NCBI GenBank assembly: GCA_035333525.1
Contig: DAOQQF010000004.1
Coordinates: forward strand, 1 to 52,222
Length of the DNA: 52,222 bases
Direction of reading: 5' to 3'
Origin: CALMFT01 sp035333525
GTDB lineage: Bacteria; Patescibacteriota; Gracilibacteria; Absconditabacterales; Absconditicoccaceae
The translations under genes and the position numbers were made by a program. Within the stretch, counting starts at the first letter, position 1, and the number at the start of each line of letters is the position of its first letter. The notes under the pieces were generated by a model, which worked only from the letters and a program-made list of their open reading frames with translations, was not told the origin of the DNA and ran no database searches. Shown piece by piece: positions 32,901-43,145 of this stretch.

Positions 32901-35734
32901 CCAATAAACAACTTGTGACCTCTGTCAATGGAAGTAACTGAATAGTAACCTTGTCTGATCCTATGAGTTATACCGTACAATGTGTTGTTAATGGATCTAT
33001 ATCATATAGTTTAGATAAGCTGAATGCATACAACAATCCTACTACCGATAAGTTTCAGTGTCCTTATAAAACAAGATCTAATGGTACAATGTGTGCAGTT
33101 GATACACTCGTAGCTCCACTCAAGACAACAAGTTTTGATATCAATACACTTGCTCAACTTCCAGACCCAATTGAATATTGTACACCTACTGAAGTAAGTT
33201 CAGCAATCTGTGTACCATGAGCAGTCTCAGCTATCATGGTTAAAAATCCAAATTCATGTCAAAAAGAGCTTGTTTTGGCTCAACCAGATTTGTTGGTTAC
33301 TAAATCAGCTGACAAAGGTTCGTACTGAGAGTGAGAAAGTATTACCTGGACGATTAATGTGAAAAATATTTGAGGATGAACTGCAAAAGGTATTTCTATC
33401 ACCGATACGATGATTAATGCATTGAGAATTGACTCATATACTGATATCGTACCATGAACCGTAACTACCCAATGATCTGATAATAAGATTTCATGGAATC
33501 TTTCTGATAAGGTTCTTGCTCCAAATCAAGAGTTCTCATTTAAGATCGTAACTAAGTTACTTAATGCAAATCTTGATCAAGTAAAAAATACCGTTGTGGT
33601 ATGAGTGCTCAATGGAAATGAGATAACAACTTCCAATAATACTTCTGAATTTATTATCTCCAAACATGGTAACTCTACCATCGGAGACCTCGTATGGAAC
33701 GATACTAATAAAAATGGAGTTCAAGATCCAGTAGAACTATGAATACCAAACCTCCAAGTACAACTTATCGGATGTAATAGTGTTACTCCTTTGTATACTA
33801 CCTTTACGAATACTCAAGGGGCTTACTCATTTAATCAAATCTGAGCATGATCATATAGGATTATGGTTCAACTTGCTGACAAATATAGGGTTTCTCCTAG
33901 AAATATTTGATCTTCAACTACTGATAGTAATGTTGATCAACTCACTAATATGTCTGAGTGCTTTACCTTGTCAAATGGTCAAGTTAGATCTGATATTGAT
34001 GCATGATTATTTATTGATCCAACTATACCACCACAAAATGTGAATTGTGGTAATAATCAAATTCAACCTGAATATGGTGAGCAATGTGATGGTAATGCTG
34101 TTTCATCAGATGCTACATGTCAGAACTGTCAGATTATCAAAAAAAATATCGCTATATGCTGAAATGGAACATTGGAGGTAGGAGAAGATTGTGAAAAAAA
34201 TACCACTGTTGTTCCTAATGGTAAAACTTGTTATGAGTGTAAATGGACTGAAAATAGTGTGTGTGGCGATGGCAAAGTTAGTTGATGGGAGGAATGTGAT
34301 ACTATGCCTATTACTAAAGACTGATTCCAATGTATTGGATGTATTTATGTGCCAAATGGTTTAGCGGTATGTGGTAATGGCAAGCAAGAAGTATGAGAGG
34401 CATGTGATCTTGGTTCTGCAAATGGTAGCAACTCAACAATTCCTAGTGGAGTCTATGCTGGCAAAAAATGTACCATATGATGTAATGTTATCAATACCAA
34501 TGGGTGAGTAGTTATGACTTATGAACCACCAAGTTGTTTGGATATCGATCCACCAAGTGTGATGCAAGGTGAATACTTTCCTTTCCGATGGAATATAGAT
34601 ACCTCAAGCCTTGTTACCTCTTGTTCAAAAGATGGTCAGATTATAGCTGATTCATTAAGCTGTGTGTTTGATTTATACAATGGTAAGTGATGAACAACAA
34701 AAGCTATTAAATCAATGACTCTGCCATGTCGTTCTACTCAAGATTTTGCAGGGACTCTTATGAGTGAGTTCAATAAATTTGCAAACTGATCATATGGTAG
34801 ATCTCAGCTTATGTTGGATTCATGATTATTGTGAGGAGTTTATGGAGAATATAAAATCAGACTCAAGAAAATTGATTATCAAGTATGTAATGGTTCATGA
34901 ACTGCCAATGGAAGTATAGCGCCATTTAATACTTTTAATGATAGTTATGATGAAACAATTTGTGAGTATAATTTCACTGTTTCTAGACCATATCTTATGC
35001 AAGTTTGATGATTACTTTCAACCAATGTTTCCGATAGTCTTTTCAATTTCTATGGATTCTCAAGTAATGAATGATCAAATAATATTCTTGCAAAATATGG
35101 AGTAAGACTCGAATCAGTCACATTGGATCAATATGCTTGATCAACTAATATGAACTATCTTGTTGATACTTTTGTTGAAAAATATAATAAACTTGCTGTA
35201 CAAGACTTGGCTCGTGGTAATAATGCTTATAAGGTCCCTGGTAAAGATATCTATGTATTCCGTGGAAGTCTTACTTATAATCCTTCTGCTTTCTCAAATA
35301 CCCCTAAAACAATTATTGTAGAACAAGGAGATCTAAAGATAGACTGAAATATCAGATGAAATACACTCTTTGTTGTACCAAATGGTAATATTATTGTTTC
35401 TACCCCTGATTGTAATACAACACAAACTATTGAGTGAATCTTGGTAACAAAGAAAAACATTGTATCGGATAGACCGTATGTAAATAATAATCTATCAAGT
35501 AATCGATGTAATTATGGTAACTTAGAAATTAGATGATTATTAGTTGCACATTGATTGAACGAATTTATTAACGCCAGAAGATCTGTCTTAGATGGATGGT
35601 TTATTAATGGTAATAAAAAAGACGCAGTACTTCGTGGAGCATCAGTATTAATTACTTCCAACGATCAACTCTTTACAGTAGGCATACCTTGACTTGATGA
35701 ATTTAGTAAAGAATTCACAACCTTAAAAAGATAA
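26999..35734 (+). CDS. Giant secreted surface protein with DUF11-like and SdrD B-like repeats
   Basis: About 2911 residues, a single code-25 frame; spot checks at 32951 and 35150 keep the frame. Signal/anchor at about 8-30. DUF11-like modules begin near residues 544, 675, 1127, 1408, 1694 and 2095 (pattern LxVTK...GxxxxFxVxIKNxG, for example ITWTINVKNIGGG). SdrD B-like modules with Ca-binding loops begin near 1281 (GDKLWFDTNGDGLQ), 1571 (GDFVWNDTDKNGIQ) and 2228 (GDLVWNDTNKNGVQ). Four CGNGxxExGExCD Cys repeats lie at about 2351-2470. A Gly/Lys/Cys-rich linker is near 910-945. No LPXTG is seen at the C-terminus. Likely an adhesin or cell-surface fibre; family assignment from repeats, function inferred. 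It is followed 30 bp later by a HlyD-like lipoprotein. Confidence 0.85.
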
Positions 35735-35764
35735 TGTTCTATTATTCATTCCTTACTTTTATAT

Positions 35765-37687
35765 ATGATACTAACTAGATTTCTTTTCTTATCTATATTC
35801 CTTATAGCGTGTTCCTGAGTGATTGCTTGATGTGGTAATCAGTCATGATCAAGTGAGTGAACTTGAGAGCGTGTGTCATTCGTGGTGCATGTTTCTCCTG
35901 TTGCACAATTTAGTGCTCAATGATGATTTTCAAAAGCTTGAGTGGTAGAATCAGCAGAACAAGTCACTGTAAGTGCTCAGATAGCATGAAGAGTATCGGC
36001 CATTGATGGTCGTATTGGTAAACGTGTTGCTATTGGTCAGCCCATTATTAATCTTATTGATACTAATGGAACAATTACATTTGCTTATCAAAAAGCAGTG
36101 GTTTGATTGGAGTGAGCGCAAGATGCATACAATCAACAAAAACTTAATTTGGAAAAGGTATTATTTGATGCTCAGATAGGACTTGAAAGGGGTAGAATAT
36201 CATCTGATACTACTAAACAGGATATTATCAAACAGCAACAAAAATTAGAAAAAGATTTGATCGATAGTGACCCATATCGTACGGGGAGTACACTTAATCT
36301 TCAGTTGCAAAAATTAGAGTTGGATCTATGAAAAGCAGAATTTGATTATCAAGCAAAACTTGCTGCAGATAATCAGACTATCCAAAATTTTGCTCATACA
36401 GTAAAACTTATTGAAACTGATCTACGTAATTTATTTGAAGATATTATTAGTGCAAGTGATGATTTACTCGGAGTAAGTCAGGCGAAACTATCAAATAATG
36501 ATGCTATTGAACCAATTTTAGGTAATAAGGACTTTTACGCAAAACAGTCTGCCCAAGAACAGCTTTTGAAAACAATGAGTAATTATTCGGAATTCAAAAA
36601 AAACCTTCAAGAAGTAACAACATGAACTATGTCTACCTTATTATTCTTGTATAATCGTGGTATAAGTGATATGAATCTACTTTTATCAAGTATTAATACT
36701 CTTTTGATTCAAACTGAACCATGATGAGCATTTAGTGAACTGATGTATACTACCACTAAAGGTCAGTTTGATATTTATAAAACTAAGGCTTCTTGATTGG
36801 GTTCGTCGATTACTAATCAGCTTAATGCTATTACTACTTTTTTTGCAACCTATCAAGATACTCAAGCATCATTAGCTAAATCAATTGATAGTCTGAAACA
36901 ACAGATTATACTTAGTAAAAAATGAATTAGTGATACGCAATTTAATACTCAGCTCGGGGCAGAAAGGCAATCATTGAATTTAAATCTTGCGTCTCAAAAT
37001 CAAGAGTTAACAGATAAACAGAATGATTATACTTCATTATTTGTTACCAAAAACAATGAATTGGCACTTGATGCCCTAAAAAATACTCTTGATAGTGCAT
37101 CTATTTTATATCAAGAAGCATCTACTAATAAATCAAAGTTTTTTTTGACTGCTCCTATACCATGAGTTATTACTGATATCTTGGTTGATAGGTGACAAGA
37201 AGTAACTCCATGAGTTCCGCTTTTTACTATAGTTAATACTAACCTTAAACAAGTAATCATTGATATTACAGCATGAGAAAAAGAACTTATTGTTCCATGA
37301 CAAGAAGTAGATATTAAACAAGGGTGAGTTATATGAAAAGGCATTATTCAATCAGTTTCTGATGTTGCTAATCGCACATTTGGTTACCAAGTAATTGTTG
37401 TTATTACGAACGGTAATTTTGATATTGGCTCAAGAGCGGATATAGTATTTGCTGGAACGGTGTGAGAAAATATTATTGTTCCACTCAACACTGTTCGTAT
37501 GGTGGACAATAATAGATGAGTTGTTCAGCTTCGAAAACAATGAACTATTCAGTCACAAACAATATGACTTGGAGCTATGGCAGGAGAGTATGTCATTGTT
37601 TCTGAATGACTCAATATCGATGATATGCTGATTACCTCAGATATCTCAAATTATGATCCACTTACTATGGAGATCAAAGTAAAGTAA
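35765..37687 (+). CDS. HlyD/RND-type membrane-fusion lipoprotein
   Basis: 640 residues. Lipobox in LFLSIFLIAC-SG (Cys at about 16). An N-terminal biotinyl-lipoyl-like half (VVESAEQVTVSAQIAGRVSAIDGRIGKRVAIGQPI) is followed by a very long helical/coiled-coil hairpin (about 100-450) rich in Gln and Lys. The matching second half-lipoyl is FFLTAPIPGVITDILVDRGQEVTPGVPLFTI, then a beta-barrel (IIDITAGEKELIVPGQEVDI) and the end domain NIIVPLNTVRMVDNNRGVV. This order is that of periplasmic adaptors of tripartite exporters. The hairpin is longer than in AcrA, which suggests a longer reach. No inner-membrane pump or TolC lies next to it. It may serve export of the giant protein, but that is inference. 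Confidence 0.85.
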
Positions 37688-37715
37688 AAAAAACTTGAGA
37701 ACCACCTATTCAAGT
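37685..37715 (-). terminator. Rho-independent terminator for the barrel-like gene
   Basis: On the minus strand, ACTTGA, an 11-nt loop and TCAAGT are followed by a run of eight T. It lies about 65 bp after the stop of the minus-strand gene at 37781. The T run overlaps the end of the HlyD-like gene. Confidence 0.55.
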
Positions 37716-37780
37716 CTTCAGACGTAGTACAACTCTTATGGAGATTATGGAGGCAATTATTCAAATTTCTTTCTCCTATC

Positions 37781-38259
37781 CTATTTTTTGAGTTCTTTAA
37801 CCCAATGAAATGGGATAATGAGATTAACTCTCAAAGATGGTTTAGATCCTTGAGAGAATGAAAACATTGGCGTGAGCCATTGTTTACCACCATTGATGGC
37901 AATATCTGGCCCTATACCATAAAATAGGGTATTATTATCATAGTTGAGTCCTATGATAGCAGCAATCCCAATTGGTTGTTTGCCAAATGATCCACCTTTG
38001 TTAAAATAATAGCCACCAAATCCTATGATGGATTCCGTAGTTGGGGGCCCCACATAAGTTGTGTCACCACTCGTTTTTGAACCAAGCATGTAACAACAGC
38101 CATAACAGTACTACTAAATTGAGGTTTAGGAGCATCATCAAATGTTACCGCTGGGTTTAAAGTTGGTCCAAATGTGATTAACGTCTGTCCGTTTGATTTA
38201 GTACTCAAACAGAAAAGTACGATAGAGACAGCTATCACTGTTAGAATTCTAATTTTCAT
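37781..38259 (-). pseudogene. Frameshifted outer-membrane-barrel-like protein, standard-code composition
   Basis: A signal-peptide N-terminus (MKIRILTVIAVSIVLFCLST, then KSNGQ) leads in frame 1 to about codon 50 (DDAPKPQFSST). The matching C-terminal half lies in another frame from about 38110 down (MLGSKTSGDTTYVGPP...KPSLRVNLIIPFHW). One missing base near 38105-38120 joins them into about 159 residues. The mature part is Gly/Asn/aromatic-rich with alternating strands, like a small barrel. Across both halves about 19 glycines are all GGN and none is TGA, whereas neighbours use TGA for about half or more. Composition and the FCLSTKSNGQ signal look Bacteroidota-like. It could be recent transfer, or an assembly or sequencing artefact. 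Confidence 0.6.
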
Positions 38260-38396
38260 ATGAAAGCGGTTTTTTTGTGTTGCCGCACTCAAGTATACTC
38301 AAGAGAGAGTATTGTCAAGTATTTGAGTTTTTGGTATTATAAAAAATGAAAATCAATCGATTCCATTTTTTATTTTCATTTTTTGTTTTGTATTTT

Positions 38397-39272
38397 TTAT
38401 TTCTTCTTTCCTTTTTTACCTCATTGTTTTATATCCTCTTTGGGTTCACCTTCGGATTCAAATTTAGCCCTAAATTCTTTGATATCATCAACATTCTCAA
38501 TTTTATCAAGGTATTCTTCAAGGGTCCAAGTCGTATCAAGTCATGGTCGCTCTAAATCAAGTTGTTTGAGTTCTTCATAGAGAATTTTGGTAACCACATA
38601 ATTTTTTTGTCGATTATGGTCTGCTGGTACGAAATGCCATTTTGGATCGTCGCATGTATTCAGAATATCTTGATATACGTCTAAATATTTATCTCTCATT
38701 TCTAGAGTTTCTCGATCGTTATCATTGTGTTTTCGATACTTTTCTGGATTTTGAAGCCTTTCTTCCATACGTTCTTTTTGAACTTTTTCTGATACAGAAA
38801 AATAACATTTGACTAAAATAATACCATTATCTCTCATATAACGTTCAAACCAATTGATATGATCATATCTCTTTTTGATAGTTTCTTTATCATGTGTTTT
38901 GAGTACGGTTGGTACAAGAATATCTTCATAATATGACCTATTGAATACTTGTATAAAACCTTTTTGAGGAAGTTTATAATGAATTCTCCATAGGTAGTCA
39001 TGATCTTTTTCAAATGACGTTGGTGCTTTCCAAGACATAAAATCTATATTGAGTGGATTAAGTCCTCCAAAGACTTTTTTACATACGCCATCTTTTCAAC
39101 TTGCATCCAGTCATTGTAAAACAACTAACATAGCATATTTTTTTTGGGCATTAAAGATAGCCTGAAGTCTATTGAGTTTTTTTAAGAGTTTATCAGTTTG
39201 TTCAATTTTTTCTTCTTTATCTCGATGATTTGGTCATTCAGAGTCGATATGATAGATATTTATTTTTGGCAT
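38397..39272 (-). CDS. ppk2: Polyphosphate kinase 2 family protein
   Basis: 291 residues. Walker A GLDASGKDG at 54-62 (glycines partly TGA), then KKVFGGLNPLNIDFMSWKAPTS, the lid arginines in DYLWRIHYKLPQKG, and the Walker B-like region GFIQVFNRSYYEDILV. After that come the family's NWFERYMRDNGIILVKCYF and WHFVPADHNRQKNYVV. The C-terminus is extended and Lys-rich (GGKKGKKK). PPK2 enzymes use polyphosphate to phosphorylate NDPs or NMPs, or the reverse. The subclass cannot be fixed from sequence alone. The upstream neighbour is a VTC-domain protein 72 bp away on the same strand. Confidence 0.92.
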
Positions 39273-39344
39273 GTGGAAATGAAGGGAAATAAAAATAATG
39301 AAACATATAGGAAAAAGTTTTAAGAGTAATTATCTAAGATACTA

Positions 39345-40127
39345 TTAGTGTTTAACTTGAAGTGCATGAATATATGTTAATAATGTTTCAAATTTTTTGT
39401 ATTTGGTTGTTACTACACCTTGAAGAAGAACTCATAAACAATATTTTGATATTCAATTCATTGTTTTTATATTATGTTTTGATAGTACCTCCTGGGTATG
39501 ATGGCTTGTCTTTCATGATTTAGACTCAACCAAAATGATATCTGATAAAATATATGGTCTTGATTTTTTTGAACGAGGATCTTGAAAGGTAACCTTGGTA
39601 TCAAAGGTGATTCTTTCATCGTTTTTTTTACTACATAAGGTGAATCTTACATAGCTTGTTTTCATACTTGGTATGATAGTTTCATTTAGCTTATGTTGAT
39701 AAATAGATTCAAAAAGTTTATTTGAAAATGTTTTCATTTTTTGAGTAAATGTACCATGTTTGGAAACCTTAATATTAAATTTGAATTTACGAATGGTTTC
39801 ATAATATCTTTGTTTGAACTCAAAAAAGGCTATATTGCTATCTACATAATGTCTTGTCCTAAGTTTTGTTCTTAGTTTGTATCATTTTCCGTGATCATGA
39901 AAAAGTTTATACTCTTTGGTATCAAAGTACATATTATCATACTGAAACTCTCTGAGTCATTTGATTTCAAGAGCAGCATAATCATCGTGCAACTCTTTGA
40001 GAATAGTATCCAATTTGCTTGCATGAATGATATACTTTTTTTCCATTCTTTCCAAACCTATTGAACCCATTCTGGAATCCATTTCTGAAAGAGAAATTGT
40101 ATCAAATTTTTTGAGTGTTTTGATCAT
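39345..40127 (-). CDS. VTC-domain (CYTH/triphosphate-tunnel) protein, possible polyphosphate polymerase
   Basis: 260 residues. Tunnel-fold motifs in order: LERMEKKYII (EKKY start), NMYFDTKEYKLFHDHGKGYKLRTKLRTRHY (K-R-K-R cluster), FFEFKQRYYETIRKFKF, ITFDTKVTF and ILVESKS near the C-terminal part. These fit the VTC family, where basic residues in the tunnel bind polyphosphate and triphosphate. It has no SPX domain and no clear TM helix; weak hydrophobicity near the end does not prove membrane attachment. Beside ppk2, it may make or handle polyphosphate. Catalysis is inferred, not shown. Confidence 0.75.
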
Positions 40128-40333
40128 GATCACATATCAAACAATAAATAAATAAAACTATTCATCGTTTATTGTATTCGAGTATAATCAAAACATATTT
40201 CAAAGTCAAATTTTTTCATCATAAAAAACATCATAATGAAGTAGTTTGTTTGACAACTTACCATTTTTAGATACGTCATTTTTTTACATCACCTTTTCCT
40301 CTCTAAATGGTAAGTAAATTCATAAACAACAGT
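40128..40333. other. Intergenic region with an 11-bp inverted repeat
   Basis: ACTTACCATTT (40256-40266) and AAATGGTAAGT (40305-40315) form a perfect 11-bp inverted repeat with a 38-nt loop. It lies between the AbiEi-like gene (ends 40334) and the VTC gene start. No gene or tRNA is seen here. It could be a regulatory hairpin or an operator. Confidence 0.4.
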
Positions 40334-41098
40334 CTAAAAGCTTATCTTAAAACTATAAGTATTGATAAGCTGATGACATTTGATCGAAAAATCTCCATCA
40401 ATTCATAGACTCAGCTGATGAAGTCTATTGAGACTTGTATGATATTTTCAGTGTGAAATTACCTGTTTGACTAGCTCCCAACGTCGATTTTTTTTGTATT
40501 GTTTAATAACTTTTTTTATCAACTCATTGGTATAAGTTTGATTTCCGGTATCAAGATAGTAAAGGGACTCAAGAACGCATTGTTCAATACTACCGATAGT
40601 AAAAAGTAATTTATGAAACTCTTTGGTTTCGCAATGGGTTGTTAATAAGCTGAAAAGCTTATGGTATGGTTTGAAAATAACCTTGGTTGTATCGATGAGT
40701 GTATGAGTTCAGCTTATCGTTGGTGTATAGATAGTGATTTTTTCAGGTAGTGGGTTCATGCCAAGGTGTATTTCTATGCCTACTATTCATCCAATATAGT
40801 ATTTTTTTTTGGTATATTGATGAATCATAGTGTGAAGTAATGATCCAATGTGTTCTTGGATAATAGATTGGGATTTGATGTGAGTATTTTCTGGATAGGT
40901 TACCATATAGAGTCCTTTTTTTATAGACACAAGATAATGTTTTTTTTTTAAAAAATAGATGAGCTTATAATGAGATTGCTTCGTCCATCATCATCCTAAA
41001 ATATCTTTTTGTAAAGATTCTAGTTGTTTGTCTGAGATAAGTTTGCCTATGTATTTTTTGAGTTTTTGAATTACTGGTTGAACATAAGTATTTTTCAT
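40334..41098 (-). CDS. AbiEi-antitoxin-like winged-helix protein
   Basis: 254 residues. The first about 90 residues resemble the winged-helix start of the AbiEi antitoxin/transcriptional regulator family: a helical lead, then LGGGWTKQSHYKLIYFLKKKHYLVSIKKGLYMV (recognition helix plus the G-x-Y wing). The C-terminal part continues with GIEIHLGMNP, then ITIYTPTISGTHTLIDTTKVIFKPYHK. AbiEi usually pairs with the AbiEii nucleotidyltransferase toxin; none is next to it. It may therefore be an orphan regulator. The family call is tentative. Confidence 0.5.
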
Positions 41099-41253
41099 AA
41101 AATGCTAGAGATAAGATAAAATCAATTTATAGAATATACTTTTTTTTCTAATAACATCAAGAGATTTCTTCCAGTAACTTTTTTTTATTTTTTCACTTCA
41201 CATCGGACTCTAAAAAAATACAAGTTGGTCACTTTTACTTGTTCTTGATATAT

Positions 41254-41532
41254 ATGATCCAACAATCATTGTTTGATATTACCTGATCACAGTCTATTCA
41301 TTTTCAAAATATGAAAATGGACTTTGATATGGTAGAAGAACAGGCATATGTTTGACTTCTTGAGCTTAATAGCAATAAATTTTATGTGCAATTTTCATTG
41401 GATGAAAGATGATGTATAGGAGAATTTCAGATATTTTGAGCAAAGGGATACTTTGAACTCAATATATCTGTCATCAAAATGATTAGGAATATTGTGCATA
41501 ATTTATATCAATTAGCTTATCGTTCTGTATAA
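41254..41532 (+). CDS. Short protein of unknown function
   Basis: 92 residues (MIQQSLFDITGSQSIHFQNM... YQLAYRSV). Mixed strands and helices with no TM or signal, and four TGA-Gly codons confirm the frame. It starts after the A/T-rich ATATAT and lies 31 bp before trxA in the same direction. I do not recognise a family. Confidence 0.6.
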
Positions 41533-41563
41533 TTTATTTTATTTTATTTTACGTTATTTTATT

Positions 41564-41905
41564 ATGAATGCATTAACTGGAAATGAATTTGCTCACAATG
41601 TATGACCTGAATCAGGTGTTGTTCTTGTAGATTTTTGGGCTGAATGGTGTGGGCCTTGTAGAATGTTGACTCCACTTTTGGAAGAAATATCAAAAAAATA
41701 CGCATCAAAAGCTACCTTTTATAAAGTGAATGTCGATCAAGAGTGAGAACTAAGTATGCAATTTGCTATTAGATCAATACCTACTGTTATTATATTTCAC
41801 AATTGAGTACAAAAAGAAAGACTTGTCGGTGTGCAACCTGAAATCGCTTATACAGAAAAAATAGATGCTCTTATAAAAGAAAGTGGTTTGTCTTTGGCAG
41901 CTTAG
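41564..41905 (+). CDS. trxA: Thioredoxin
   Basis: 113 residues with the classic active site in VDFWAEWCGPCRMLTP (Cys 29 and 32). The cis-Pro motif is in RSIPTVIIF. This is the cytoplasmic disulfide reductase that serves ribonucleotide reductase and others. Both TGA (three) and GGN (five) glycines occur. It is convergent with ruvC, with only 5 bp between stops. Confidence 0.97.
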
Positions 41906-41910
41906 TCGTT

Positions 41911-42393
41911 TTATTTCATCTTGTATGCAATATAGTTCATACCCAATGCATCGGCACTGTCGTTGTATTGTGGTTTTTTTTCTAATCAAAAAAGTTGCAT
42001 AATCTTTTTTTGAACTTGATCCTTATTCGCTTTGGCGTTTCAGGTTATATATTTTTTTACCTGTATAGGATCTATTTCAATGATATCAATATTATGCTTT
42101 AACAAAAGCACTATCAAAGCACCTCTAAGTCAGTAGACAAATTCAGCATTTGATTGATTTCTGGCAGTAAAATAGAGTCTTTCGATACCTACGCGATCAA
42201 TATGGTGAGTAGTAATTAGTGATTGGAAATAATTTATAATCTGACTCATTTTATGATATCGATCAATTCTTGTGGTGATAGGGGAGTCATCAAAAAGAAT
42301 ACCTGCATCAACTATGGTGTGATTATTTTGATTGTACTCTACTAGAGCAAATCAAAGCTTTCTAACGCCAGGATCAATTCATAATACGATCAT
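41911..42393 (-). CDS. ruvC: Crossover junction endodeoxyribonuclease RuvC
   Basis: 160 residues. Catalytic acidic residues: D7 in IVLGIDPGVRKLG, E71 in VGIERLYF, and the two Asp of NDSADALGMNY near the C-terminus. ARNQSNAEFVYGLRGAL is the family's core helix. The enzyme cuts Holliday junctions, normally with RuvAB (not in this window). Five of ten glycines are TGA. Confidence 0.96.
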
Positions 42394-42470
42394 TTTGACT
42401 TGATTTTGGATGATGTAAAACTATTTATAAAAGAATATTTTAGATAGTAATTACTCTTACGTACATTGCA

Positions 42471-43112
42471 ATGCGAAAATTATTAGTGTTATTAACTTTT
42501 GTATCACAAGGCAGTGTATGATATATGAATACAAAGGCTTGAAGGTTGATTAAAAGAGGATTTACTCTTCTTGAAGTATTAATTTCTCTTGCTATTATTA
42601 GTATATTGGTATGAATTGTATTTGGTATTTATACAAGCATTCTTAGACTGAATGTAAGGCTAGAACAAGAAAAGAATCTCAATAATGAATTACTTTTTGC
42701 AACCCAGACTATCCAGAATATTGTAGATAGTTATGATTTGGATTTGTGATACTATTTTACATGATGAGTGAGGAATAATATAGATTCTAAATGATACACA
42801 GATACACTGGCATTTGTTGATGGTACAAAGCAACTTACTATCCGTAAACAAGGAGATTGTGGTAGTATCTCTGGTTGTTTTTTAGCTCTTGTTGATGGTC
42901 AGGTAGTTAAACAATTAACCAATCCACATAAAGTATCATTACCGGTATTACAATTTAGAATTATTCCTTATCAGTTTTGATCAGTTGATCATATCTTTCA
43001 AAAATGATTCTGGATCTATGGCTCGATAAGTTCTAATAGGTACTCAACATGAAAATTTGAACTCAATGTATCTCAAGATATTCAGTTATTCTTTACTATT
43101 AGAAAATATTAA
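42471..43112 (+). CDS. Type IV prepilin-like protein
   Basis: 213 residues from ATG 42471; 195 from the in-frame ATG at 42525, which gives the more usual short leader (MNTKAGRLIKRG). Cleavage site KRG-FTLLEVLISLAIIS, then the hydrophobic helix IVFGIYTSILRL. The globular part has a Cys pair (GDCGSISGC). It would be cut by a prepilin peptidase (PilD) and enter a type IV pilus or pseudopilus. It is followed 33 bp later by serS. The PilX-like protein at 15009 may belong to the same machine. Confidence 0.85.
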
Positions 43113-43131
43113 ACATATTTTTACTTTTTAT

Positions 43132-43137
43132 TATACT
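43132..43137 (+). promoter_or_regulatory. -10 box of serS (leaderless-type)
   Basis: TATACT ends 8 nt before the ATG at 43146, so transcription would start within a few bases of the start codon. No Shine-Dalgarno is seen. Confidence 0.4.
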
Positions 43138-43145
43138 TGCATATA

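Noticed and set aside
38346..38580. Plus-strand Phe-rich frames
   Set aside because: They are antisense to the Lys-rich C-terminal tail of ppk2, where poly-A stretches become poly-T and mimic hydrophobic proteins.
42471..42525. Signal-peptide reading of the first 18 codons of the prepilin
   Set aside because: The N-terminal MRKLLVLLTFVSQGSV stretch could mimic a signal, but a conventional prepilin leader starts at the ATG 42525; both starts are noted instead.
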